A stretch of DNA of 64,000 nucleotides from JAGQYH01 sp041393015 (GTDB lineage: Bacteria > Bacteroidota > Bacteroidia > Chitinophagales > JADIYW01). The stretch spans positions 868,001-932,000 of the forward strand of contig JAWKKV010000001.1 in assembly GCA_041393015.1 (NCBI GenBank). The letters are read 5' to 3'. The position numbers were made by a program, and so were the translations under genes. Shown here piece by piece: positions 17,140 to 24,845 of the stretch. The first letter of the stretch is position 1, and each line of letters opens with the position of its first letter. A model generated the notes under the pieces. The model ran no database searches. It was not told where the DNA came from and was given only the letters and a program-made list of their open reading frames with translations.

Positions 17140-17868
17140 ATGAAAATTTATATAGCGGCTTTACTACTATTATCCAATTTATTTATTGGCAATGCACAAG
17201 AAGTTGATGAGGTCTCGGGTCCGCAAGTAGATCCAGGCAAAGGAAAGATTAACGTGCAATTTGTAGCTGGAATTTTAAATGCTACACCAGTTGGTGTGGA
17301 GGCTAGAATGATGCGTAATCAAATAAAAGATATGGAGAATAGCAATTCGTCTTATAGCGCTAGTTTGTTGCCTAAAACAAGTGCTTATGTTGGTGTAAAT
17401 GTCGATTATCAGTTTCACAAAATTGGCGCTATCGGTTTTGGCGTTACTTATACGCCCAAAGGCTATTGGTTTTTTGAGAAAGATACCGATCTTGATTTGA
17501 GAAAGAAGACTTTCATCACCGTTGATTATTTTGAAATACCCATATTTTATAAAGAGTATTTAATGGATAATAAATTTGCTGTTCGTTTCGGTCCGGTGAT
17601 TAATTTGGCGGTGATTTCTAAAAACAGAACCATTACTACAATTGCCGGAGAGAAAACCAAAGAGAAATCTCGGTTAGGAGAAAATGGCGATCCTTTACCA
17701 AGAGAAATTGTGCCTGGTTTTGAAGCGGCTGTAAGCTTTGGTGATTTAGGTGGATTTCATGGCAACTTTCAATTTCAATACATGGGCAGCATGTTTAAAG
17801 ACCAAGCTGAAATGGATCTTAGAAGTGTGATTTTTAAAGTTGGTGTTGGCTATACGTTTAGCAAGTAG
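17140..17868 (+). CDS. PorT-like outer-membrane beta-barrel protein
   Basis: The 242-residue protein begins MKIYIAALLLLSNLFIGNAQ, a signal peptide cleaved after NAQ. Barrel strands follow: GKINVQFVAGILN, GAIGFGVTYTPKGYWFF, FEIPIFYKEYLMDNKFAVRFG and a C-terminal strand FKVGVGYTFSK. The pattern is that of the outer-membrane beta-barrel/PorT family. It stands alone and its stop is 3 bases from the convergent pentapeptide lipoprotein. The ligand or partner is unknown. Confidence 0.8.
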   Translation: MKIYIAALLLLSNLFIGNAQEVDEVSGPQVDPGKGKINVQFVAGILNATPVGVEARMMRNQIKDMENSNSSYSASLLPKTSAYVGVNVDYQFHKIGAIGFGVTYTPKGYWFFEKDTDLDLRKKTFITVDYFEIPIFYKEYLMDNKFAVRFGPVINLAVISKNRTITTIAGEKTKEKSRLGENGDPLPREIVPGFEAAVSFGDLGGFHGNFQFQYMGSMFKDQAEMDLRSVIFKVGVGYTFSK

Positions 17869-17871
17869 AAA

Positions 17872-18753
17872 TTAAAGTTTTAACTTTTCACTTTTTATAA
17901 AATCCAGATTGGGTTGACCCAATAAGAAAAAACACTTTTCTAAGTTTAGCGATTCACTTACTTCAGATTTTATAAAAGTTGTTTTTCCTAAAAATCGAGA
18001 ATTCTCGAAAGTGGTCATTTTGTTTAAAGTGCTGGAATAGTTTACATCTCTAGCAAAATTAGCATTGCTTAAATCTGCTCTTTCATGAAATTGAGCATAA
18101 TTGAAAAATACATTGCCTCTGCAATCCACTAAAGAAAAATCAGTATAGCCATAAAATTTACAAACACTAAATTGTGCTTCCCCATTAAAAACAGTACTTT
18201 GAAAACTTACTGTTTCATTGAATTGAGCATTTAAAAAATTTACTTTTTGTGCAAAGTAGCTGTTCTGTAATCCAACTTCTTTATCAAAATAACAGTCGTT
18301 GAAATATGCGCTCTGAGCACAACTCATTTCTTCAAAACTACTTTTTCCAAAAAACTTCGACTTTGATAGATCTAATCTCCCGGCAATGGTGGCTGCTCTT
18401 AAACTTACATCATTATTGAATTTGCAACCAATAAAAGTAACGTTGCTATAAAAAGCGGTTAAAATAGTGGCTTCGTCAGTTGAGTGATAAGCTGTAACCG
18501 TTTCATTGAAAACACAATTTTTAAAAGTAATGGAGGATTTTACATCCACTTGATAAATATTATCGCCAATTAAATTTTTTGGTAAATAGGTCGTAAAATC
18601 AATGGCTTCGTCAAATATTTTATTTTCAATAAGCACTACTTTTTCTGTTTTAATTAAATTGGCAATGCTCGTATCGGCTTTATTTTCTTGCGCATTTTTT
18701 GAAATACAAGACATAAATATGATGGCGGCAAACAAGACTAAAAAATATTTCAT
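17872..18753 (-). CDS. Pentapeptide-repeat lipoprotein
   Basis: The 293-residue product has a lipoprotein signal (MKYFLVLFAAIIFMSC, Cys16). The mature part is a run of F-x-x-A/C-x-F pentapeptide-like repeats: FKNCVFNE, FIGCKFNND, LSKSKFFGK, FNDCYFDKE, FLNAQFNE, FSVCKFYGY, FNYAQFHER and LSNANFARD. Such repeats fold as a right-handed quadrilateral beta-helix. The role is probably structural or protein-binding in the envelope. It follows the papain-like lipoprotein gene on the same strand, but a strong terminator lies between them. Both products are lipidated. Confidence 0.8.
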   Translation of the reverse strand: MKYFLVLFAAIIFMSCISKNAQENKADTSIANLIKTEKVVLIENKIFDEAIDFTTYLPKNLIGDNIYQVDVKSSITFKNCVFNETVTAYHSTDEATILTAFYSNVTFIGCKFNNDVSLRAATIAGRLDLSKSKFFGKSSFEEMSCAQSAYFNDCYFDKEVGLQNSYFAQKVNFLNAQFNETVSFQSTVFNGEAQFSVCKFYGYTDFSLVDCRGNVFFNYAQFHERADLSNANFARDVNYSSTLNKMTTFENSRFLGKTTFIKSEVSESLNLEKCFFLLGQPNLDFIKSEKLKL

Positions 18754-18770
18754 CGTTTAAATTTTAAGAT

Positions 18771-18801
18771 AAAAAACGGGGAGACAAATTTGTCTCCCCG
18801 T
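18771..18801 (-). terminator. Strong terminator after the papain-like gene
   Basis: A perfect 26-bp palindrome (half ACGGGGAGACAAA, 18776-18801) is followed on the minus strand by six U residues. It lies just past the stop of the protease gene. Confidence 0.88.
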
Positions 18802-18818
18802 ACAATGGTTTTATGAAA

Positions 18819-20492
18819 TTAAAACTTTTTATAAGGTGTTTGGTTATTTTTATTTTCGATGTGCTTTCTAATTTTTTGATCTAATCTTCCAGATCTTTTT
18901 TCTTCTTTAATGAAAGCCATCACTTCTTCTTGTGTGTAAGCATTTCTATTCTTTTCAGTCACCACCGTATTGTGTTTGCAGCTTTGTAAATTATCTTTTG
19001 TTGGTGAAAGATCATTTTTAAACTCAAAACCTGCTGTGCCGTTAGATTTTGCAGACCATCCATTTTGGAAATACTTAGGTTCATTTGTGGTATAGAAAAT
19101 GTTGTTTAACTCATCTACTTCTTGGAATTTATCTTCTGCATCAGCCAACATTGCTAAATAGTATTGACCATTTAATTGAGGCATATAATAAGTTCTTTGA
19201 ACGCTTTGATCTCCCCAAGCTTCGTATGCAAAATCGCTATTAGCAGGAATATTTAAGTTAAAGATACAGTTGTAATCTGTTGGGCAATTGAATGTGTTTT
19301 GTGCAATGGATGTGTTGAAATCATCATAGAAAATTACATCATAATCGTTAGCATTATAAGCATTGAAGTAGATGTAATAGATAGACCAGTTAGCACTAGG
19401 AGAAGCGGCTTGGTTACCAATGTTATAAATGTTGAAATCAATTACTCTTTCATTTATAAAACCACTTGATTGATAGGTGGAGTAATCATTGAAAACCCAA
19501 GGAGCAACATCAACACCAGTGACGTTTGGAGGCGTTGGGTTGTTATCCGGAGGAGTAACATTTCCTTCTCCATCGCCATCAGCCATGATAAACAAAGGCT
19601 TACCACCATTAAATGTCACACAAAAATCATTGATTAAGTAGTTGTAATCCATCCAAATGTAGCCAACATCTCCCCATTGTTGTCCCCAAGAGTTAATTAC
19701 TCTAAAAGCACCATTGGCACCTTTGCTATCATCATAACCTGCAATTACTAAGGCATGATAAGCATGTTGTCCAACTTGGTTGGTAGTTGTACCTGAAGAA
19801 ATAACAGCGCTGCTGTTCCAAGTCATAAAGTTATCAGCCAATTTAGCGCCTAAAATAACAGGGATATTGTTGGCTAAGTTTTGCTTGATACTTGCTACAG
19901 TTGGATCAATTCTTCTCCAATATTTAATTTTGTTTTGTTGTGCTTCATTGGTCCAGCTAGATTGTACGCCAGCTTGTGAACAGCCACCTAAACTAGTGTA
20001 AGGAACGGTTTGCATCGTTGCAACGCCTCTATCTTGCATAAGGGTTAATGCATCAGTAAAGTTGGTACCGTTACAATCGCTGCCTTTTTTGTTGTCAGGC
20101 AAAGCAGTAAACATGTCTTTAGGACTGTATTGATTGTTGGATGCAGTTAACTGACTCGTGTTCAACCCTTTTCTCATACCTGCCATAGCTGTTTTTGTGT
20201 TGTAAGCTACCGACCAGGCAACACATGTTCCGTATTGACCTTGATCGCCAATAGGAGGAAATTTATCTACTAAATCTACTTTTGAAGGTAAATTAGTAGA
20301 GTTACCGAAACCAAAGTTAGTAGAGGAAGGCACTTCGCTAACATTGTCTTCGCCGTACCAGCCGAAAAATTTATCCGTTAAGTTGTCTTCGTCGTATCGA
20401 ATGGAACCCATCGGTTCATCGCCACAGCCGGAAAGAGTTAAGAGGGCAAACAAGCCCATCATGTAGGAAATTGAATAGAATGACTTTTTCAT
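18819..20492 (-). CDS. Papain-like (C1A) cysteine peptidase lipoprotein
   Basis: The 557-residue product begins with a lipoprotein signal (MMGLFALLTLSGC, Cys23). The papain fold spans about residues 65-300 and has all expected active-site residues: oxyanion Gln84 (GDQGQYGTC), nucleophile Cys90, His246 (YHALVIAGYDD) and Asn267 (INSWGQQWGD). No inhibitory propeptide of the usual type precedes it; only ~45 residues lie between the lipid anchor and the fold. A C-terminal beta-sandwich like CARDB (about 330-460, with EVDELNNIF) follows, then a charged helical tail. It is probably an outer-membrane-anchored peptidase. Confidence 0.85.
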   Translation of the reverse strand: MKKSFYSISYMMGLFALLTLSGCGDEPMGSIRYDEDNLTDKFFGWYGEDNVSEVPSSTNFGFGNSTNLPSKVDLVDKFPPIGDQGQYGTCVAWSVAYNTKTAMAGMRKGLNTSQLTASNNQYSPKDMFTALPDNKKGSDCNGTNFTDALTLMQDRGVATMQTVPYTSLGGCSQAGVQSSWTNEAQQNKIKYWRRIDPTVASIKQNLANNIPVILGAKLADNFMTWNSSAVISSGTTTNQVGQHAYHALVIAGYDDSKGANGAFRVINSWGQQWGDVGYIWMDYNYLINDFCVTFNGGKPLFIMADGDGEGNVTPPDNNPTPPNVTGVDVAPWVFNDYSTYQSSGFINERVIDFNIYNIGNQAASPSANWSIYYIYFNAYNANDYDVIFYDDFNTSIAQNTFNCPTDYNCIFNLNIPANSDFAYEAWGDQSVQRTYYMPQLNGQYYLAMLADAEDKFQEVDELNNIFYTTNEPKYFQNGWSAKSNGTAGFEFKNDLSPTKDNLQSCKHNTVVTEKNRNAYTQEEVMAFIKEEKRSGRLDQKIRKHIENKNNQTPYKKF

Positions 20493-20673
20493 TTTTTAGT
20501 ATTTAGAATGTTTAATAAGATGATTTGTACCCTTTATACCATCCACTTTAAAAAGGTCATCAAAAACCAGAATTTTTTTTTAAAATATTTTTTAGCAGAT
20601 CAGATTTAGCTAGTATTTTTTAGGTTATTGAACTAGAAACATTACTTTCAGTGTAATCAATTAAATTTCTACC

Positions 20674-21564
20674 ATGTCAAAAAAAGTACTTCGAACACCA
20701 GACAAGCATTTTGAAAATTTACCGGATTGGCCATACGAACCACAATATTTGGAGATTGGAGATACCCGAATGCATTATGTGGACGAGGGAAAAGGAGAAA
20801 TTATTCTTTGTTTACATGGCGAACCTTCTTGGGCTTATTTGTATCGAAAAATGATTCCTATACTGTCTAAGAACTATCGAGTGATTTGTCCGGATTTGAT
20901 TGGTTTTGGGCGATCAGATAAATATGCCGACAAAAAAGAATACACTTTTGATATGCATTTTGGAAAGTTGGTAGCTTTTATGGATGCGCTAGATTTAAAA
21001 GACATAACAGTTGTAGTACAAGATTGGGGCGGCTTATTGGGCTTGCCATTGTTAGCAGAATATCCCGATAGGTTTAAAAGAGTAGTGGTGATGAACACCT
21101 ATTTACCAACGGGAGAAAAACCATTGCCATTGGCTTTTAAAGCATGGAAAACTTTTTCACAAACCTCACCCATTTTACCAATTGGAGGCATTATTCAATC
21201 CGGGACACATCAAAAAATATCCAAAGAAGTAAGAGAAGCTTACGATGCACCATTTCCAACTTCAAAATATAAAGCAGGTGCAAGAGTTTTTCCGGCTATT
21301 GTTCCGGCATCAAAAAACGATCCGGCAGTGCCTTATATGCTAAAAGCCAGAGAAGTATTACAAAATTGGCAAAAGCCTGCCATTGTTTTATTTTCTGATA
21401 AAGATCCAATTATGAGTGGCGCATGGAAATGGTTTTATCATAATATTCCAACGGCTAAAGACCAACCACAAATTACGATTAAAGACGCCAGTCATTTCTT
21501 ACAAGAAGATAAAGGAGAAGAGATTGCAGAGCATATTGTTGGTTTTATGGAGAGAACTATATAA
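20674..21564 (+). CDS. Haloalkane dehalogenase (HLD-I type alpha/beta-hydrolase)
   Basis: The 296-residue enzyme would hydrolyse carbon-halogen bonds of haloalkanes to alcohol and halide. Visible active-site residues are nucleophile Asp117 in VVQDWGGLLGL, halide-binding Trp118, an oxyanion-region HGEPSWAYLYR (48-58), probable cap Trp158 (KAWKTF), acid Asp244 (SDKDP) and base His274 (DASHFLQED). The nucleophile-Trp pair, cap Trp and acid position fit subfamily I (DhlA-like). The length is typical and there is no signal peptide. A run of CAAACTC-type repeats starts 3 bases after the stop. Confidence 0.85.
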   Translation: MSKKVLRTPDKHFENLPDWPYEPQYLEIGDTRMHYVDEGKGEIILCLHGEPSWAYLYRKMIPILSKNYRVICPDLIGFGRSDKYADKKEYTFDMHFGKLVAFMDALDLKDITVVVQDWGGLLGLPLLAEYPDRFKRVVVMNTYLPTGEKPLPLAFKAWKTFSQTSPILPIGGIIQSGTHQKISKEVREAYDAPFPTSKYKAGARVFPAIVPASKNDPAVPYMLKAREVLQNWQKPAIVLFSDKDPIMSGAWKWFYHNIPTAKDQPQITIKDASHFLQEDKGEEIAEHIVGFMERTI

Positions 21565-21566
21565 AA

Positions 21567-21610
21567 AGATTCAAGCGTAAGACTCAAACACAAACTCAAG
21601 ATTCAAATTG
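21567..21610 (+). repeat. CAAGACTC-type repeat after the dehalogenase stop
   Basis: AAGATTCAAGCGTAAGACTC followed by further AAACACAAACTCAAGATTC words starts 3 bases after the TAA. Copies of the same type follow the genes ending at 35801 (plus) and 36044 (minus), each in the sense direction of the gene before it. Confidence 0.6.
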
Positions 21611-21634
21611 ATATTTTAGAATTGAGATTCTTTT

Positions 21635-22318
21635 TTAGTTAAAAAACCTTCCCAAAACCGTCTTCAACCAAAGGTGATTGGCCGATACATAGCTTTTATC
21701 TAATAACTGCTCTTTGGTTTGTACATATTTACCTTCGGTAAGATCACTTTCGCAATAATGAACCAACTCTTCAATTCTATTCGGCATCATTTCCGGGTGA
21801 AATTGTAACGCCAATGCATTTTGATAAAGAAAGCCTTGATTTTGACAACCTTCCGACGAGCCTAAACCTTCAACGCCTTCCGGTAATTCAAACGTATCGC
21901 CATGCCATTGAAAGGTAATGAAATCTGTTTTTAATCCATCAAATAAAGCGCTCGATTTAGCATTTTCATTCAGCTTTACCGGCAACCAACCAATTTCTTT
22001 AAATTCGTTTTTATACACTTTAGCGCCTAAAATATGAGCCAACAACTGCGCTCCTAAACAAATGCCCAATATGGGTTTTCCAGCATCAAAACAGTTTCTA
22101 ATGAATTGCTTTTCCTTAATCAGCCAAGGGTATTCTTCTTCATCGTGAACACTCATCGATCCGCCCAAAACAACCAAACCATCCACTTCACTAATGTTGG
22201 GTAAGTCCGGATTTTCAAACATTTTTATCAAATAAAAGGAATGACCTTGCTCTAGCGCCCATTCTTTAATGATATTCGGTCCTTCAAAAAACACTTGTTG
22301 AATGCAATAAATATCCAT
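21635..22318 (-). CDS. Class I glutamine amidotransferase (GMP-synthase-like)
   Basis: The 227-residue protein has the GATase triad: Cys87 in GICLGAQLL, with His174 and Glu176 in LQFHPEM. It also has the FQWHGDTFELP signature typical of stand-alone GuaA-like amidotransferases. Members hydrolyse glutamine or gamma-glutamyl compounds, and the acceptor is unknown. Its ATG overlaps the stop of the truncated-haemoglobin gene by one base (TAATG), so the two are translationally coupled. That is an unusual pairing. Confidence 0.87.
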   Translation of the reverse strand: MDIYCIQQVFFEGPNIIKEWALEQGHSFYLIKMFENPDLPNISEVDGLVVLGGSMSVHDEEEYPWLIKEKQFIRNCFDAGKPILGICLGAQLLAHILGAKVYKNEFKEIGWLPVKLNENAKSSALFDGLKTDFITFQWHGDTFELPEGVEGLGSSEGCQNQGFLYQNALALQFHPEMMPNRIEELVHYCESDLTEGKYVQTKEQLLDKSYVSANHLWLKTVLGRFFN

Positions 22319-22680
22319 TATAAAAGATTTAGTGATTCTATTTTAAACTGAAAGATTCTTCCAATGCTTTGAGCGCGTTTTACAATTTCTTTGGCGTTTT
22401 CTCCTTCAAACAATTCAAACGTAGTTTCCTCAAACAATTGTAACCATCGTTCAAAATCCTTTTGTTCTAATTTTAATGGAACATGTTTATCAAAAGGACT
22501 TCCTTTGTAATCGCCATCGTAAAGTATTACTGCTGACCAAAACTCAACAATCTTAGGAATGTGTTCTTTCATATCAATATGGTCGAACTTTTCTCGGATC
22601 ACTTCATCTTGAGTGGCCTTTGCATAAAATTCAGTCATCAATAGACGAATATCTTCCTTGCCTTTTAATTCCTTTTTCAT
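22318..22680 (-). CDS. Group III truncated haemoglobin
   Basis: The 120-residue globin has the expected group III positions. These are Tyr19 (B10, in EFYAKA), His40 (E7 region, KEHIPK), proximal His66 (PFDKHVPLKL) and Trp79 (G8, FERWLQLF). They match Ctb-type globins, which bind O2 and NO and are linked to nitrosative stress or microaerobic growth. The length is normal. It is the first gene of an overlapping pair with the amidotransferase. Confidence 0.9.
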   Translation of the reverse strand: MKKELKGKEDIRLLMTEFYAKATQDEVIREKFDHIDMKEHIPKIVEFWSAVILYDGDYKGSPFDKHVPLKLEQKDFERWLQLFEETTFELFEGENAKEIVKRAQSIGRIFQFKIESLNLL

Positions 22681-22788
22681 TTATATCAAAAATACATTAC
22701 AACCTTATCAATACCTATATTTTTAGATTTTGTAATTGTTGTAATAACTAAATTCTTATATGTTTACAGTTAAGAAGAGATAGACCCA

Positions 22789-23442
22789 TTGGAAAGAGAG
22801 CAAATTAGATTATTGGTAGCAGACGATCATCAAGTGGTGCAAGATGGCATTAAGCTATTGTTGCGAAAAGTAGCAAATTTTGAAATTGTTGCAGCCGTAA
22901 ACAATGGGGAAGAGGCTTTTGAGTATCTTCAAAACAATACCATTGATGTGCTATTAACAGATATTTCAATGCCTAAAATGGATGGCTTGACGTTAACTAA
23001 AAAAGTGAAAGCTGATTTTCCGGAAATTAAAGTCATTATTCTTTCCATGCACAACGAGACGTCCATTGTTCAAGATGCCATCAGTGCCGAAGCAGATGGT
23101 TATGTATTAAAAAATACCGGAAGAAAAGAATTAGAAGAAGCTATTTTAAAAGTGGCTAATGGTGGAATTTACTATTCGGCAGAAATAGTAAAAATCATTA
23201 TGAAAGGCATTAAGTTGGATAAAAAAATTGAATCCAACACCAAAACTTTATCCGATAGAGAAATTGAAGTGTTGCAATTGGTTTGTGATGAATTAACGAC
23301 CAATGAAATTGCCGAAAAGTTGTTTTTAAGTCCATTAACCATTGATACTCATCGAAAGAACATCCTTAAAAAAACAGGCACCAAAAGCATTGTCGGTTTA
23401 ATCAAATTCGCTATTGCCAACCAATTGGTGGATTTGAATTGA
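22789..23442 (+). CDS. NarL/LuxR-family response regulator (TTG start)
   Basis: The 217-residue protein has an N-terminal receiver (about 5-120) with Asp12/Asp13, phosphoacceptor Asp58 in LLTDISMPKMDG and GYVLKN. The C-terminal LuxR-type HTH (about 150-212) includes LSDREIEVLQLVCDELTTNE, LFLSPLTIDTHRKNILKKTG and SIVGLIKFAI. No in-frame ATG exists near the N-terminus. A TTG at 22789, seven codons after an in-frame stop, is the best start. The histidine kinase at 24817-26610 is the likely partner, though it is separated by two genes and lies on the other strand. Confidence 0.9.
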   Translation: MEREQIRLLVADDHQVVQDGIKLLLRKVANFEIVAAVNNGEEAFEYLQNNTIDVLLTDISMPKMDGLTLTKKVKADFPEIKVIILSMHNETSIVQDAISAEADGYVLKNTGRKELEEAILKVANGGIYYSAEIVKIIMKGIKLDKKIESNTKTLSDREIEVLQLVCDELTTNEIAEKLFLSPLTIDTHRKNILKKTGTKSIVGLIKFAIANQLVDLN

Positions 23443-23605
23443 TGGCCATAGAGCTGTTTCAAATTAATGCACAAGCGGACGCTTGCGCTAGGTTTTATAA
23501 TAGCAAACTACAATGTAAAAACTTCAAATTTCTCCAATCGTTGTTCTGCAATCGTTAATTAATTTCAACTTATATTAAAGTCGTACTACATTACAATGAT
23601 GTAAA

Positions 23606-23665
23606 TTCTCCTCCTTGGAGGAGAAGATTTTTCCAAATCTAAGATTTGGTGTAAAAATCAGAGGT
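23606..23665. repeat. Paired-hairpin intergenic repeat candidate
   Basis: TTCTCCTCC-TT-GGAGGAGAA (9-bp stem, 23606-23625) is followed at once by GATTTTT...AAAAATC (23626-23659), which encloses CCAAATCT-A-AGATTTGG, and then AGAGGTGGG. The arrangement looks like a dispersed palindromic element rather than a terminator, since no T-run follows. Confidence 0.45.
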
Positions 23666-23702
23666 GGGTTATATCGGGTACTTACATTAAACTCCCTAAT
23701 CA

Positions 23703-23720
23703 ATACCTAGCGCTAGGTAT
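23703..23720. promoter_or_regulatory. 18-bp palindrome, NarL-like operator candidate
   Basis: ATACCTAGCGCTAGGTAT is a perfect palindrome. Its inner part TACCTAG-CG-CTAGGTA has the 7-2-7 heptamer arrangement used by NarL-type regulators (TACYNMT, with the last base differing). It lies 70 bases before the HTH-only gene and downstream of the NarL-type regulator. Confidence 0.45.
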
Positions 23721-23790
23721 ACAAAATACCCTTCTCTCTCGATTGTCATAACTTATTGAATACTATAGTTTTACAGCATAAGTTTTAGCT

Positions 23791-24003
23791 ATGCTGAATG
23801 ACCTTGAAATAAAAGTTACCAAACTAATGCTACAAGAGTATTCATCTAATGTTATTGCAAAAACAATGGGCATGAGCATTGTTCAAATTAATACCATTCG
23901 AAAAGGTATTTACGATAAAATGGATGTTCACAGCCCTATTGGCTTAATTAAAAAATGCATTCAATTAAAAATTATTAAACCCGAAGAGTTATTAGACAAC
24001 TAA
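23791..24003 (+). CDS. HTH-only LuxR-type protein, 70 aa
   Basis: The protein is little more than a LuxR/NarL helix-turn-helix: LNDLEIKVTKLMLQEYSSN, VIAKTMGMSIVQINTIRKGI, then SPIGLIKKCIQLKI. It aligns along its whole length with the C-terminal domain of the regulator at 22789-23442 (LSDREIEVLQLVCDEL ... SIVGLIKFAI). It has no receiver domain. It may compete for the same operator or dimerise with full-length regulators. The lipoprotein gene at 24028 starts 24 bases later, so they are probably cotranscribed. Confidence 0.75.
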   Translation: MLNDLEIKVTKLMLQEYSSNVIAKTMGMSIVQINTIRKGIYDKMDVHSPIGLIKKCIQLKIIKPEELLDN

Positions 24004-24027
24004 ATTATTAAACAAAAAAACTGAGTT

Positions 24028-24771
24028 ATGAGTAAAATTATGAGAACAATTTTGGCATCAATGGTAGTATTATTTTCATTTTCAATGGTAAGTTGTGGTG
24101 ATGATGATGTAGCGCCATCTTCACAAGATACCACCGTATATCCAACACCGGATGATGCTTTTGGCGTTTTAGTAGCCATTAAAACATTCACCTCTGTTAC
24201 CGCAGGTGGCTTTACAACTGATGTAGAATTTGGAACAGCAGTAGCTGCATTTATCGATGGTAGCAACTTCTTCCCGGCAGGAACTGTAACCTGCAACAGT
24301 GAAGGTTTAACCCAAAACAGCAATAATTCTTATGTATATATTCCTGATTTTGCAAGTCCTTCAGCGGCTACCGGAATTACATTAGGGAATTCAGCACAAT
24401 GGAGTGTTAGCGGACAAGGAAGTGTGCCTGCCATTAGTGAAACTTATGCAGGATTTCCTTCTAAGCCGGTAATTACTAGCTCAACCACTATTAATTCTGC
24501 TAGCGATTACAATTTCACATGGAATACCGTTACAGGTGCAGATTCATTAATCGTATCGATTTATGGAAACAATAGCAATGCCACTAAAACAGTGGCAGGA
24601 AACGCCACTTCGGTAACTTTCTCTAGCAGCGATATGAGCAGTGTTGGCTCAACCGAATTTGGAATAATTCAAGTAGCAGCATACAAACAAAAGAAAGAAG
24701 TTATTGGCGGAAAAAATATTTACTTGACTAACGAAACTGTTGGTTCAGAAACAAACGTAACTATTCAATAG
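24028..24771 (+). CDS. Lipoprotein of unknown function, 247 aa
   Basis: An N-terminal signal MRTILASMVVLFSFSMVSC is followed by an acidic linker GDDDVAPSS, typical of Bacteroidota surface-directed lipoproteins. The mature part is Ser/Thr/Asn-rich, with strands consistent with an immunoglobulin-like or fibronectin-like domain near residues 145-215 (SASDYNFTWNTVTGADSLIVS). No enzyme motif is visible. It is probably the target gene of the preceding HTH-only protein or part of the same sensory unit. A terminator follows at 24810. Confidence 0.7.
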   Translation: MSKIMRTILASMVVLFSFSMVSCGDDDVAPSSQDTTVYPTPDDAFGVLVAIKTFTSVTAGGFTTDVEFGTAVAAFIDGSNFFPAGTVTCNSEGLTQNSNNSYVYIPDFASPSAATGITLGNSAQWSVSGQGSVPAISETYAGFPSKPVITSSTTINSASDYNFTWNTVTGADSLIVSIYGNNSNATKTVAGNATSVTFSSSDMSSVGSTEFGIIQVAAYKQKKEVIGGKNIYLTNETVGSETNVTIQ

Positions 24772-24809
24772 AAATGTAAGAGCATATTTTTATTGAATTG
24801 TGGTGTCCT

Positions 24810-24845
24810 GAAGCCGTTATGTTAGCATAGCGGCTTCTTTTTTTT
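24810..24845 (+). terminator. Terminator overlapping the histidine-kinase 3' end
   Basis: GAAGCCGTTATG and CATAGCGGCTTC form a 12-bp stem with one G-U pair and a TTAG loop, followed by eight T residues. Most of the hairpin lies inside the last codons of the convergent kinase gene (stop at 24817-24819). Confidence 0.85.

Larger units (their letters stand above)
23443..23790 (+). other. Repeat-rich intergenic region
   Basis: These 348 bases hold no gene. They contain a hairpin CAAGCG-GA-CGCTTG (23472-23485), two adjacent hairpins of the GGAGGAG type (23606-23659) and an 18-bp perfect palindrome (23703-23720), followed by the AT-rich start region of the HTH gene. Confidence 0.7.

Noticed and set aside
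23443..23790. A small RNA or tRNA gene in the gap
   Set aside because: The hairpins do not form a cloverleaf, and no promoter-terminator pair frames them.
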